Assembly (NCBI GenBank): GCA_017645585.1
Contig: JAGCOF010000053.1
Location: 1-64,000, forward strand
Origin: Bacteroidales bacterium
GTDB lineage: Bacteria > Bacteroidota > Bacteroidia > Bacteroidales > P3
DNA: 64,000 bases
Direction of reading: 5' to 3'
Position numbers and translations under genes: made by a program. Below the pieces are notes generated by a model, which saw nothing but the letters and a program-made list of their open reading frames with translations, was not told where the DNA came from and searched no databases. Shown in pieces: positions 25,203 to 34,000 of this stretch (the first letter of the stretch is position 1; every line of letters begins with the position of its first letter).

Positions 25203-26108
25203 TTAGAACTTCACGATGTCGATTAGTCGGACGCCGTCGAGCCAGACGGCGATGCAGCCCACGGCGCCATGCTCTTCGGCCTCGTCCCAGTCGTCGATGG
25301 GCTGGAGGGTGATGGCGTCGACAATCTCGAAGTATTCGGGCTCAAAGCACAATCCGTTGGGGCAGTCGTTCACCTCGTGGTAGGAGGCCAGCGTGTCGAG
25401 CACCCACTCCTTCACGTCGTCCACCTCCTCATATTCGGCCATCTCGGCGGCCTGCTCGAGGGTGGCGTTGATGGCGGGAGCCATCTGGCGGGCCTCGGGC
25501 GAGAGGCGCATATTGCGGCTGCTCAGGGCCAAGCCGTCATCGGCACGCACGATGGGGCATGGGACGAGCTCAATGGGGTACTTTATCTGCTCCAGCAGGT
25601 TGCGGATGACGGCAATCTGCTGGTAGTCCTTCTCGCCGAAGTAGGCGCGGTGGGGCTGCGCCAGGTCGAAGAGGCGGCGCACCACCACAGCCACACCGCT
25701 GAAGTGACCCGGACGGCGCGGCCCTTCCATCACCTCCTCCACAGGGCCGAAATGGTAGACCTCCTTGGGTTCTCCGTCGGGATACATCTCGTCCACCGTG
25801 GGCGTGAAGGCCAGCAGCTCTTTGGCTTTGGCCTCACTCTTCACTTTTAACTCTAAACTCTTGATTAACTCCAGGTCCTTCTCGATGGTGCGGGGATATT
25901 TCTCGAGGTCCTCCTTGTTGTTGAACTGGATGGGGTTGACGAAGAGGCTGACGACCACGAGGTCGTTCTCCTTCAGGGCGCGCTCGATGAGCGATAGGTG
26001 ACCCTCGTGGAGGGCGCCCATCGTGGGCACAAGGCCGATTTGTTTGCCCTCTTGGCGGGCGATGTTGACAGCCGAAGTTAGTTCGGCGGCTTTCAGTATC
26101 TGTTTCAT
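25203..26108 (-). CDS. panC: Pantothenate synthetase
   Basis: 301 residues. It joins pantoate and beta-alanine with ATP to make pantothenate. Motifs: VPTMGALHEGHLSL (ATP site HxGH), SLFVNPIQFN, GPRRPGHFSGVAVVV, YFGEKDYQQ, ADDGLALSSRN. About 20 residues longer than usual: the helix after LELI carries an extra KSLELKVKSEAKAKE, encoded by a 7-bp repeat (25836-25870). The stop abuts the convergent barrel gene with one base between. Confidence 0.95.
   Translation of the reverse strand: MKQILKAAELTSAVNIARQEGKQIGLVPTMGALHEGHLSLIERALKENDLVVVSLFVNPIQFNNKEDLEKYPRTIEKDLELIKSLELKVKSEAKAKELLAFTPTVDEMYPDGEPKEVYHFGPVEEVMEGPRRPGHFSGVAVVVRRLFDLAQPHRAYFGEKDYQQIAVIRNLLEQIKYPIELVPCPIVRADDGLALSSRNMRLSPEARQMAPAINATLEQAAEMAEYEEVDDVKEWVLDTLASYHEVNDCPNGLCFEPEYFEIVDAITLQPIDDWDEAEEHGAVGCIAVWLDGVRLIDIVKF
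25836..25870. repeat. 7-bp degenerate tandem repeat inside panC
   Basis: On the plus strand CACTCTT, CACTTTT, AACTCTA, AACTCTT: heptamers of AT-rich sequence inside a GC-rich gene, adding a lysine-rich stretch to the protein. Confidence 0.7.
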
Positions 26109-26111
26109 ATT

Positions 26112-26158
26112 ATTGCTAACTTTAGCTGTAAACCGTAAACCGTAAACAGTAAACTTAT
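26112..26158. repeat. GTAAACC heptamer repeat between panC and the YciO-like gene
   Basis: Units GTAAACC, GTAAACC, GTAAACA, GTAAACT. It fills the gap between the two minus-strand genes. Confidence 0.75.
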
Positions 26159-26775
26159 AAATCTATTTCTCCTTTACCTTGACGGATGAGTTCGATGCCG
26201 TCGCTGCAGTCGATGACGGTCGAGGGGTCGGGGTCGGCGATGCCGCCGTCGACCACGGCCCACACGCGGTGGCCGAAGCGGTCGTGGATGAGCTCGGGGT
26301 CGGTGTAGTACTCGGGCTCGTCGTCGTCCTCGCCGAGGGGGCGCACCGAAGTGCCGATGAGCGGCACGCCGAGCTCCTCGATGATAGCGCGTGTGATGGC
26401 GCACTCGGGCACGCGCACACCGATGGTCTTGTTGGCGTTCTGGTAGTTGCGCGGCAGGGTGCCGGCGGCCTCCATGATGAACGTGAAGGGGCCCGGTAGC
26501 GAGCGCTTGAGCAGCGCGAAAGTGTCGCGGTCCATCGCGCGCACATACTCGCTGGCCATACTCAGCGAAGAGCATAGCATCGAGTATTTGGCTTGTTTGA
26601 TTTTGAACCCTTTGAGCTGCGCTATCTCCTCCACCGAGCGCTTGTGTTCCATCGAGCAGACGAAAGCGTAGAGGGTGTCGGTAGGCAGGATAAGCACCTC
26701 GCCGTCGCGCAAAGCATCGGCTACCCGCCTCACTTCGCGCACGTTAGGGTTGTCGTTGTAGAGCTTTATCAGCAT
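26155..26775 (-). CDS. YciO/Sua5 family threonylcarbamoyl-AMP synthase-like protein
   Basis: 206 residues. The Sua5/YrdC fold is shown by GEVLILPTDTLYAFVCSM, the KGFKIKQAKYSML block (KxR-x2-K type in Sua5), PGPFTFIMEA, VRVPECAITRAIIEELGVPLIGTS and a VDGG turn near the end. The family makes the precursor for t6A in tRNA or, in YciO proteins, an uncertain reaction. Lack of the C-terminal Sua5 domain and the KxK form place it nearer YciO. The start at 26775 is chosen because upstream codons lie at the promoter. Confidence 0.88.
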   Translation of the reverse strand: MLIKLYNDNPNVREVRRVADALRDGEVLILPTDTLYAFVCSMEHKRSVEEIAQLKGFKIKQAKYSMLCSSLSMASEYVRAMDRDTFALLKRSLPGPFTFIMEAAGTLPRNYQNANKTIGVRVPECAITRAIIEELGVPLIGTSVRPLGEDDDEPEYYTDPELIHDRFGHRVWAVVDGGIADPDPSTVIDCSDGIELIRQGKGEIDL

Positions 26776-26799
26776 ATCACAGCATTGAAAAAGAAAGTG

Positions 26800-26807
26800 C
26801 AAAAGTA
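26800..26807 (-). promoter_or_regulatory. -7 box of the YciO-like gene
   Basis: On the minus strand TACTTTTG, 24 nt before the start codon. Confidence 0.55.
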
Positions 26808-26840
26808 CAAAGAATGTGCGATATAGCCAAATTATTTTTT

Positions 26841-26890
26841 ATGGTGGTCGGTTATCAGTTGTCAGTTGTCGGTTGTCAGTTGATAGTGAA
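26841..26890. repeat. GTCAGTT heptamer array
   Basis: Several heptamers (ATCAGTT, GTCAGTT, GTCGGTT, GTCAGTT, GATAGT) at the left end of a 900-bp spacer. From here to 27123 the spacer is AT-rich with no gene I can see. Confidence 0.75.
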
Positions 26891-27123
26891 AAAACACAAC
26901 CATTTTCAATTCCCCACAAATTTATTTTGTCAAAACCACTCAATCCCCATCAAATTTTGTGTGCTTCATACAATATACAAAACGAGCTTTTCGATGACAG
27001 GTTACATAAAAAATAAGGGGTTTATGAAAAACCTTTATCGCTGATACTCTAATCCTTGTCCTTTTTGTCGAACAGAGATTTGGCAGCGGATGCGGCGATT
27101 TCAATCGGCCAGATTTATCTTCT

Positions 27124-27263
27124 GTGACAGCGTGACAGTGTGACAGTTCATTTTTCGACTGCGAAAAGTCGAAACTAAACTTTTATATTTATTAATAAAT
27201 ATAAAGATTATTTTTGAGGTTTAAATAACCCTATTTTGAACTGTCACACTGTCACGCTGTCAC
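27124..27263. repeat. 140-bp element with 26-bp perfect terminal inverted repeats
   Basis: Left arm 27124-27149 (three 8-bp GTGACAGY units ending in TTC) and right arm 27238-27263 are exact complements. The AT-rich interior has two further palindromes, CGACT..AGTCG and TTATATTTATTAATAAATATAA. No open frame. It has the outline of a miniature inverted-repeat element or a very stable hairpin. Confidence 0.9.
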
Positions 27264-27345
27264 GCCCCAGAGCGGCTTACTCATGATACACAACTATTTA
27301 CAAAAAAATTTTCACCACCATTCGTAGACCGCAATGCCGCGGTCG

Positions 27346-27353
27346 TATCTTTG
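27346..27353 (+). promoter_or_regulatory. Orphan -7 box
   Basis: TATCTTTG followed 4 nt later by an ATG, in the same arrangement as real genes in this window, but the frame opened by that ATG is only 15 codons. Confidence 0.5.
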
Positions 27354-27357
27354 CATT

Positions 27358-27405
27358 ATGAAACGGCGGGGGAAGAGTTCTTTGATACAACTGAGTAATT
27401 GGTAA
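27358..27405 (+). CDS. 15-codon open frame behind an orphan promoter
   Basis: Encodes MKRRGKSSLIQLSNW. The start lies right after the orphan -7 box and the stop just before an 11-bp repeat array (27407-27496). It could be the stub of a gene whose rest was lost, a leader peptide, or chance. Nothing similar is recognised. Confidence 0.25.
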   Translation: MKRRGKSSLIQLSNW

Positions 27406-27406
27406 T

Positions 27407-27496
27407 TACGGGATAACCTCGGGATAATATCGGGACAACTACCGGTCAGCTCTCGGGTAACTCTTGGGTAACTCTTGGTCAGCTCTTGGTCGGCGG
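27407..27496. repeat. Long 11-bp degenerate tandem array
   Basis: About eight units stepping by 11 bp: CGGGATAACCT, CGGGATAATAT, CGGGACAACTA, then CGGTCAGCTCT, CGGGTAACTCT, TGGGTAACTCT, TGGTCAGCTCT. Related in core to the arrays at 471 and 2591. From 27497 to 27674 I see no gene. Confidence 0.88.
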
Positions 27497-27674
27497 GGCG
27501 GCACCAAGGTGTATATCGTAGTTTTGCGAATGTTTTGGCGTTTTGGGTTACTCGTTACTTTGGGGACGTGTGATTTTTATTAATATGTTGGATATTTAAA
27601 CGACTTAAGAATAGTAGATGTCAGTAGGGTATTTGGGTGATGTTGTATTATTTTGCCCCTGATGCAATATAGGA

Positions 27675-28916
27675 ATGAAAAGTGCGTTATGGAAAGGTAT
27701 GGGAAAGAAAACCACGATATTGACGCTTTGGCTGTTGCTGGCTGTGGTGGCCGTGAGCGGGCAGGATGTGCAGTTCGACCGCTGGTTCAGCGGCGGTACG
27801 CTGCGGCTCGACTGCCTGCGCGAAGGGTCGGCCCTGGGCGACACCGTGTGGGTGGAGCATTGGATCGACCGGCAGGCTCCGTGGCACGGCTCACGCACCC
27901 AGCTGCTCGACCCCTTCGACAATGGCGACTACCGCGTGGTGGTGCGCGATGCTGCGACGGGCCGCGAGCTCTACTCGCGCGGCTACAGCAACCTCTTTCG
28001 CGAATATAAGGATACGCCCGAAGGCAGGACAACGGTGAAACGTTTTGAGGAGACACTGCTGGTGCCGATGCCGAAGGGTAAGGTGACGATTGCCTTCCAG
28101 AAGCGTGACAAAGACATGAAACTGCGCGACCAGACGGTAGTGGAATTCGGGGGAGTGAAAGGGAGTGAAAAGGGAGTGAAAGGGAGTGAAAGGACAAATG
28201 ACAAGGAGGTTTCCACTAAACTTGATGTGGCCTTTGTGATGCAGGGATTTGATAGTACCACAGAGGCCTATCGGAAGGCCTGCGACCGCATGAGAGGGGT
28301 TCTCTTCGGCAAGGAACCCTTTGCGAGTCACCGCGATGACTTTAACATCTATTTTGTGGCGGGCGACGCGGGGGTGGAGTACAACACCTTCGGGGCCGAC
28401 CGTTATGCTATGACTTTCAAGATGTGGCAGCTGTATGATGTGCTGGGCAATTATCCCTGCGACCACATCATCATTGTGCTCAACAACGAGAAGTATGGCG
28501 GCGGCGCCATCTATAATTTCTACTCGGTCACGTCGTTGCACAAGATGGCCGAGAGCGTGCTGCCGCATGAGTTGGGTCACGGCATCGGAGGGTTGGCCGA
28601 CGAGTATGTGGACGAGGAGCTGAGCTATGCCGACCTGCACCGCACGAAGTATGAGCCGCTGGAATCGAATATCACCAACCTGGTGGATTTCAAGAGCAAA
28701 TGGCAGCACCTTTTGCCCGAGGGCACGCCGGTGCCGACGCCCGATGCCACGGTGCCGCGCACCGAGAACGGGCCGCTGGGTGTCTATGAGGGTGCGGGCT
28801 ATTCGTCGAAGGGTGTCTACCGACCGGCGATGCATTGCATGATGCGCGACTATGCGCCTTTCTGCCCGGTGTGTCGCAAGCGGCTGGAGGAGGTGATTGG
28901 ATTGTATACTAAATGA
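27675..28916 (+). CDS. M64 family metallopeptidase (IgA peptidase M64-like), secreted
   Basis: 413 residues. A signal peptide (KKTTILTLWLLLAVVAVSGQ) is followed by a beta-rich domain (to about 150) and the peptidase domain. The zinc site is HELGHGIGGLADEY (about 298-311). Ahead of it are DVAFVMQGF, YFVAGDAGVEYNTFGADRYAMTF and HIIIVLNNEKYGGGA, as in M64 peptidases. A tail CMMRDYAPFCPVCRKRLEEVI carries three cysteines. The linker GVKGSEKGVKGSERTND between the two domains is made of a GGGAGTGAAA repeat (28149-28193). M64 enzymes of Bacteroidota are outer-surface proteases; the substrate here is unknown. A second ATG at 27699 is an equally good start. Confidence 0.88.
   Translation: MKSALWKGMGKKTTILTLWLLLAVVAVSGQDVQFDRWFSGGTLRLDCLREGSALGDTVWVEHWIDRQAPWHGSRTQLLDPFDNGDYRVVVRDAATGRELYSRGYSNLFREYKDTPEGRTTVKRFEETLLVPMPKGKVTIAFQKRDKDMKLRDQTVVEFGGVKGSEKGVKGSERTNDKEVSTKLDVAFVMQGFDSTTEAYRKACDRMRGVLFGKEPFASHRDDFNIYFVAGDAGVEYNTFGADRYAMTFKMWQLYDVLGNYPCDHIIIVLNNEKYGGGAIYNFYSVTSLHKMAESVLPHELGHGIGGLADEYVDEELSYADLHRTKYEPLESNITNLVDFKSKWQHLLPEGTPVPTPDATVPRTENGPLGVYEGAGYSSKGVYRPAMHCMMRDYAPFCPVCRKRLEEVIGLYTK
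28149..28193. repeat. GGGAGTGAAA repeat inside the M64 gene
   Basis: Four units (10-11 bp) of GGGAGTGAAA(A). The same word forms the 10-copy array downstream of the gene at 28957-29065. Confidence 0.9.
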
Positions 28917-28956
28917 GAAGTTAAGAAGACAGAAGTTAAGAAGTTAAAAATTAAGG

Positions 28957-29065
28957 GGGAGTGAAAGAGGAGTGAAAGAGGAGTGAAAGAGGAGTGAAAG
29001 AGGAGTGAAAGGGGAGTGAAAGGGGAGTGAAAGAGGAGTGAAAGAGGAGTGAAAGAGGAGTGAAT
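28957..29065. repeat. Ten-copy 11-bp tandem repeat GGAGTGAAAGA
   Basis: Ten near-exact copies; two have GG for GA at the end. The array runs from just past the M64 gene to the start region of the next gene, and the same word is found inside the M64 gene 800 bp upstream. Preceded by AGTTAAGA repeats (28917-28955). Confidence 0.95.
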
Positions 29066-29083
29066 AGGCAAATGAACAAGTCA

Positions 29084-30370
29084 ATGAAAAGGTTGTGGTA
29101 CATATTATTGCTGGCGGTGGCCCCGTGGTTCTCGCTTTCGTGCGAGAAGGAGAACTATGTGGGTGAGAACGAGGTGAAGCTTGAGTTCTCGGTCGACACT
29201 GTGGCGTTCGACACCCTTTTCACCACCATAGGCAGCACGACGCGCCAGGTGAAGGTCTACAACCGCAGCAACAGGGATGTGGTCATCAGCAGCATTACCC
29301 TCAGGGAGGGTCGCCAGAGCCCCTTCCGCCTGAATGTGGACGGCGACACATCGATAGTGGCGCGCAATGTGGAGATTATGGCTGGCGACAGCATCTTTAT
29401 CTTCATCCAGGCCAATCTGCGCTACGATACCATCCACCTGCTGCCTTTCTTGGTGGAGGACGATATCCTTTTCGGCAACGGGCAGCGTCTGCCGGTGTCG
29501 GCGTGGGGCCGCAATGCGGTGTATCACCGTGCGCCGGCGGGCAGTTGGGTGCACATCATCGACTGCGACCATTGGGATCACACACGGCCGCATATCTTCC
29601 TCGACACTGCCGCCATCGACTCCACCTTCACGCTGACCCTCAATGCCGGCGAGGAGCTCTATTTTGCCAACGACGCCATGCTGCTGGTGTGGCGCGACGG
29701 GCGGCTGGTAGTGAACGGAACCGCACAGAATCCCGTGCTGTTCAGCTCGGTGAGGCACGACGGCTGGTACTCTTTCCTTCCCGGGCAATGGCAGTGTGTG
29801 CTGTTCTACAACGGCAGCACGGGCAACGTTATCGACCACGCGGTGGTGGAGAACGGCACCGGCGGCTTGCGAGCCATGTACGGTGCCGAGGTGACGGTGA
29901 GCAACACCGTGGTGCGCAATATGAGCGACTGCGGCCTGATAGGGCAGGGGAGCACCGTGACGGGGACCAACCTGTTGGTATACGACTGTCTGACGTCGCT
30001 GACGGTGCTGGACGGCGGCAGCTACAGCTTCACGGGGTGCACCTTCGCCGACTATTGGCGTTACTCCACGCGTGACCTGCAGAGTGTGGTGCTGACCAAC
30101 TACATACTTGCCGGCGACGGCAGTTTGGCCAGCACGGGCGACCTGGTGGCGGCCAATTTCACCGACTGCATCATCTATGGCAACTATGGCCAGGGAGAAT
30201 ATCTTGTGGTGGGGGTGGAAGGAGTGCAACTCAATGACAGCATCAACCATTGCCTCATCAAAGGTGGCGCATGGGACGAAGACCCGATGTTTGAGGATGT
30301 GGAGAACGACAACTACCGCCTCCAGAGTGGGTCGCCCGCTGCCGGAATAGGCTATCAATACGACAATTAA
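29084..30370 (+). CDS. Lipoprotein with right-handed beta-helix-like domain
   Basis: 428 residues from ATG 29084 (MKRLWYILLLAVAPWFSLSC; lipobox Cys 20). An Ig-like N-terminal half (VKLEFSVDTVAFDTLFTTIGSTTRQVKVYNRSN...), then repeated strand-turn units of parallel beta-helix kind (NVIDHAVVENGTGGLRAMYGAEVTVSNTVVRNMSDCGLIGQGSTVTGTN). The end, DPMFEDVENDNYRLQSGSPAAGIGY, is a common tail of beta-helix surface proteins. Upstream starts (29060 GTG, 29072 ATG) overlap the GGAGTGAAAGA array. Probably surface exposed; no enzyme motif. The stop is 6 bp before ruvA. Confidence 0.78.
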   Translation: MKRLWYILLLAVAPWFSLSCEKENYVGENEVKLEFSVDTVAFDTLFTTIGSTTRQVKVYNRSNRDVVISSITLREGRQSPFRLNVDGDTSIVARNVEIMAGDSIFIFIQANLRYDTIHLLPFLVEDDILFGNGQRLPVSAWGRNAVYHRAPAGSWVHIIDCDHWDHTRPHIFLDTAAIDSTFTLTLNAGEELYFANDAMLLVWRDGRLVVNGTAQNPVLFSSVRHDGWYSFLPGQWQCVLFYNGSTGNVIDHAVVENGTGGLRAMYGAEVTVSNTVVRNMSDCGLIGQGSTVTGTNLLVYDCLTSLTVLDGGSYSFTGCTFADYWRYSTRDLQSVVLTNYILAGDGSLASTGDLVAANFTDCIIYGNYGQGEYLVVGVEGVQLNDSINHCLIKGGAWDEDPMFEDVENDNYRLQSGSPAAGIGYQYDN

Positions 30371-30376
30371 CAGATT

Positions 30377-30973
30377 ATGTACGAATATTTCAAAGGGAAA
30401 TTGGAATCGCTTGAGCCCACCCAGGCAGTCGTCGACTGTGGCGGTGTGGGATACTTGCTTGAAATCACACTGAATACCTACGAGGCTTTGCGCAAGAGCG
30501 ACGCTGCGCAGGTGAAGCTCTATGCCCACCTGGCGGTGCGCGAGGATGCGCATCAGTTGTATGGTTTTTACGACCTGGCCGAGCGCGAGATGTTCCGCAT
30601 CCTTATCAATGTCAACGGCGTGGGTAACCAGACGGCTCGCGTCATGCTGTCGTCGCTCACGGTCGACGAGTTGCGCACCGCCATCCAGACGCAGGATGTC
30701 AAGAAGGTGCAGAGTGTGAAAGGTATCGGTGCCAAGACGGCCCAACGCATCGTGTTGGAATTGGCCGACAAGATGGGGGTGGCCGGAGCGCAGCTGCCGA
30801 TGGCCGGAGCTATGAGCAATCCGGCCCGCGACGAGGCTATGACGGCCCTGCTGATGCTCGGCTTCGCCAAACCGGCGGTGGAGAAACTGTTGATGAACAA
30901 CGAGTGGAAGAATGCCGACGGTAGCCCCATGACGGTGGAGGACATCATCAAGGAAGGCCTCAGAAGGCTATAG
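30377..30973 (+). CDS. ruvA: Holliday junction branch migration protein RuvA
   Basis: 198 residues. RuvA tetramers bind Holliday junctions and hold the RuvB motor. The OB-fold N-terminus (MYEYFKGKLESLEPTQAVVDCGGVGY), the two helix-hairpin-helix motifs (INVNGVGNQTARVMLS and VKGIGAKTAQRIVLEL) and the C-terminal RuvB-binding domain (DEAMTALLMLGFAKPAVEKLL) are all seen. In many Bacteroidota ruvA sits just before sprA, as here. Confidence 0.96.
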   Translation: MYEYFKGKLESLEPTQAVVDCGGVGYLLEITLNTYEALRKSDAAQVKLYAHLAVREDAHQLYGFYDLAEREMFRILINVNGVGNQTARVMLSSLTVDELRTAIQTQDVKKVQSVKGIGAKTAQRIVLELADKMGVAGAQLPMAGAMSNPARDEAMTALLMLGFAKPAVEKLLMNNEWKNADGSPMTVEDIIKEGLRRL

Positions 30974-31008
30974 CCGGGAAAAAGTTTTTATATATTAATA
31001 TCTCAACA

Positions 31009-34000
31009 ATGCAATATTTGTTGAGATATTGCGTTTATGTAGGCATTAATCCTAAATGGGCATTGAAAGGTAAATACATACTGACGTTGCTGATGCTGTT
31101 CTTGCTGCCTGTCGTTGCATGGGGCCAGAATGACAGCACCGATTTTACGCCGATGGGGTCGGGCTATACGCCCTCCTCGGTGACGACGACGGTGGAGTAC
31201 AATGCCGAGACGGGAGACTATGTGAAGATTACGAAGGTGGGCGACATCGTCATCGGTCGCGAGTATATGACCTTCGAGCAGTATCAGGATTGGAAGGTCG
31301 ACCAGCTGATGAGCCAATATTGGAACGAAAAGAGCGAGGGGACGGCGCTGGACAATGCCGAAGGAGGGCTGCTGAGCAAGATACCTGGCTTCAACCAGAT
31401 TGCACAGAAGCTCGATATGCTCAACGGTAAGCCTTTGATTGATATTACACCCAGCGGAAGTGCCGAGTTGACATTCCAGCTGCTCAACAACTTCCGCGAC
31501 GACCCGCAGCGTGACCAGCACGAGCGCAGTGTAACCACGTTCGACTTCGACGAAAACATACAGATCAACCTGCACGCCAAGATAGGCGACCTGGTGGAGT
31601 TCGACATCAATGAGAACACCCGCGCCACGTTCGACTTCGAGAACACCATCAAGCTCAAATACGAAGGCAAGGAGGACGACATCTTGCAGCTGTTCGAGGC
31701 GGCCGATATCTCGTTCCCGCTCAATACCACCCTTATCAAGGGCAGCCAGCAGTTGTTCGGTTTTCATACCAAGTTGAAGTTTGGTAAGTTGACGGTCGAT
31801 GCTGTGCTGTCGGAGAAGGAGACTTCGACCGAGAATATGCAGGTGCAGGGCGGTGCCAGCAGCCATGAGTTCGAGATACGCGCCGACGAATACGAGGAAA
31901 ACCGGCACTACTTTATAGCGCAGTATTTCTACGAGAACTACAACCGAGCCATGAGCACCCTGCCGGTGGTGAACTCGAACATCAAGATTATCCGTATCGA
32001 GGTGTGGCGCACCAATGTGGGCGCTGCGGTGACGCAGAACCGCAATATCCTTGCTTTGACCGACCTGGGCGAGGCGAGCCCCAGCAGCCAGCGGGTGATA
32101 GGCACCGGCAGAAACATGCCCGACAACAACAGCAACAATCTGCTCAACCTGATCAACACTTCGTCGGTGCGCAGCATCAATTCGGTAACGGGCTACATGC
32201 AGGGTTTGGGTATGACGGCCGGCACCGACTATGAGAAGGTGGAGAGTGCCCGTCTGCTCAATGACAATGAATACACCTTCAACCGGCAGTTGGGTTTCAT
32301 CACCCTCAACCAGCCTTTGAGTAACGACCAGGTGCTGGCAGTGGCGTTCCAATACCAGGTGGTGGGCGACACCAATGTGTATCAGGTGGGTGAGTTGACA
32401 ACAGATGGTATCAACGACCCGAATACGCTCATAGTAAAACTCATCAAGGGTACCGCCACCAATACCCACGGGCCCCTCTGGCGGCTGATGATGAAGAATG
32501 TCTACTTCTTGAAGAGCAGTCAGTTGAGTCATGAGAATTTCCGTCTGAATGTGCTGTATGAGAGCAAAGAAGGCGGCGTGGGCATTGGCTATTTCACCGA
32601 AGGCCCCCAACAGGGCAAGCCGCTGATTGAGGTGTTCGGTTTGGACCGTATGGATGCCACGCAGAGCTACTACTATGCCGATGGTGTCTTCGACTGGTTC
32701 GACTCGGCAGCGTTCAAGGGCGGCTTGATACAAGCGTCTACGGGTCGCATCTTCTTCCCCTATGTGGAGCCTTTCGGCAAGGACTTGCGCACCATCTTGG
32801 GCGACGATGAATTTGCCAACCAATATTGTTTCGACTCGCTGTACACGATGACGCAGACCTTGGCGCGGCAGTATGCCGACCGTAACCGATTCTATCTGGA
32901 GGGCTACTATACCTCGAGTGTCAGCGGCGAAATATCGTTGGGTTACAGTGTCACGCCCGGTTCGGTGACGGTGACCGCCGGCGGTATGCCGTTGATAGAG
33001 AATGTAGATTACACGGTGGATTATACGATGGGAACGGTGCGCATTATCAACGAGAGCATCCTCTCGTCCAACACCCCCATCAGTGTGAGCAGCGAGAACA
33101 ACTCGTTCAGCATGACCACCAAGCGCATGTTGGGCTTGCACCTGAACTACGAGTTCCAACCCAACTTCAACCTTGGAGCCACGGTGATGAACCTGCACGA
33201 GAAACCGTTGACCCAGAAGAATAATTTTGGCGACGAACCCACCAGCAACACTATCTGGGGCTTGGATGTCAACTACAGTCACGAGGTGCCGTTCATCACG
33301 AAGCTGATTGACCTGCTGCCGGGTATCGACACCAAGGCGCCGTCGAACCTGACTTTGACGGCCGAGTTTGCTCACTTTATTCCGGGCATGAGCAGCACGG
33401 GAAGCAAAGAGGGCAGTGTGTCGTATGTGGATGACTTCGAGGGTGCGGAGAGCAGCATCAGCTTGACGGCCCCCACCTCGTGGTTCATGGCCAGCACCCC
33501 GCAGGATTATCAGACGGCGATGCCCATGTTCCCCGAGACGGCGCCGGGGACGGGGTTGGCCTATGGCTTCAACCGAGCCAAATTGGCGTGGTATCGCATC
33601 AGCCGTGACTTCTACGACAACAACTGTCCCAGCAATATCACGCGTGACGACCAATCGCAGCCCTATGCCCGCAGCATTGCCGAACAGGAGGTGTTCCCCA
33701 ACAAGGACCTCTCGGCAGGTCAGCCGACAGCCATCTATGAACTTAACTTGGCATACTATCCCGAGGAGAAGGGTCCGTACAACTATGATGTTGCGCCGAC
33801 GGCCTACAGCGCAGGTATTGACTCGCGCGGTAAGTTACAGAACCCTGCCAGCCGTTGGGGCGGTATTATGCGCAAACTTGACTACACCGACTTTGAGACG
33901 CAGAACATTGAGACCCTTGAGTTCTGGTTGATGGATCCCTTTATCGAAAATCCTACCCACAGTGGCGGTAAACTCTATATCAACCTGGGTGATATCAGCG

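Noticed and set aside
27407..27496. Possible CRISPR array
   Set aside because: The units abut at an 11-bp step with no unique spacers, and no cas gene lies in the window.
31003..33654. Very long open frame antisense to sprA (and similar ones opposite nrdD, recJ and metK)
   Set aside because: These follow from the GC-rich codon pattern of the sense gene; the predicted proteins are low-complexity, rich in H, V and R, with no family match.
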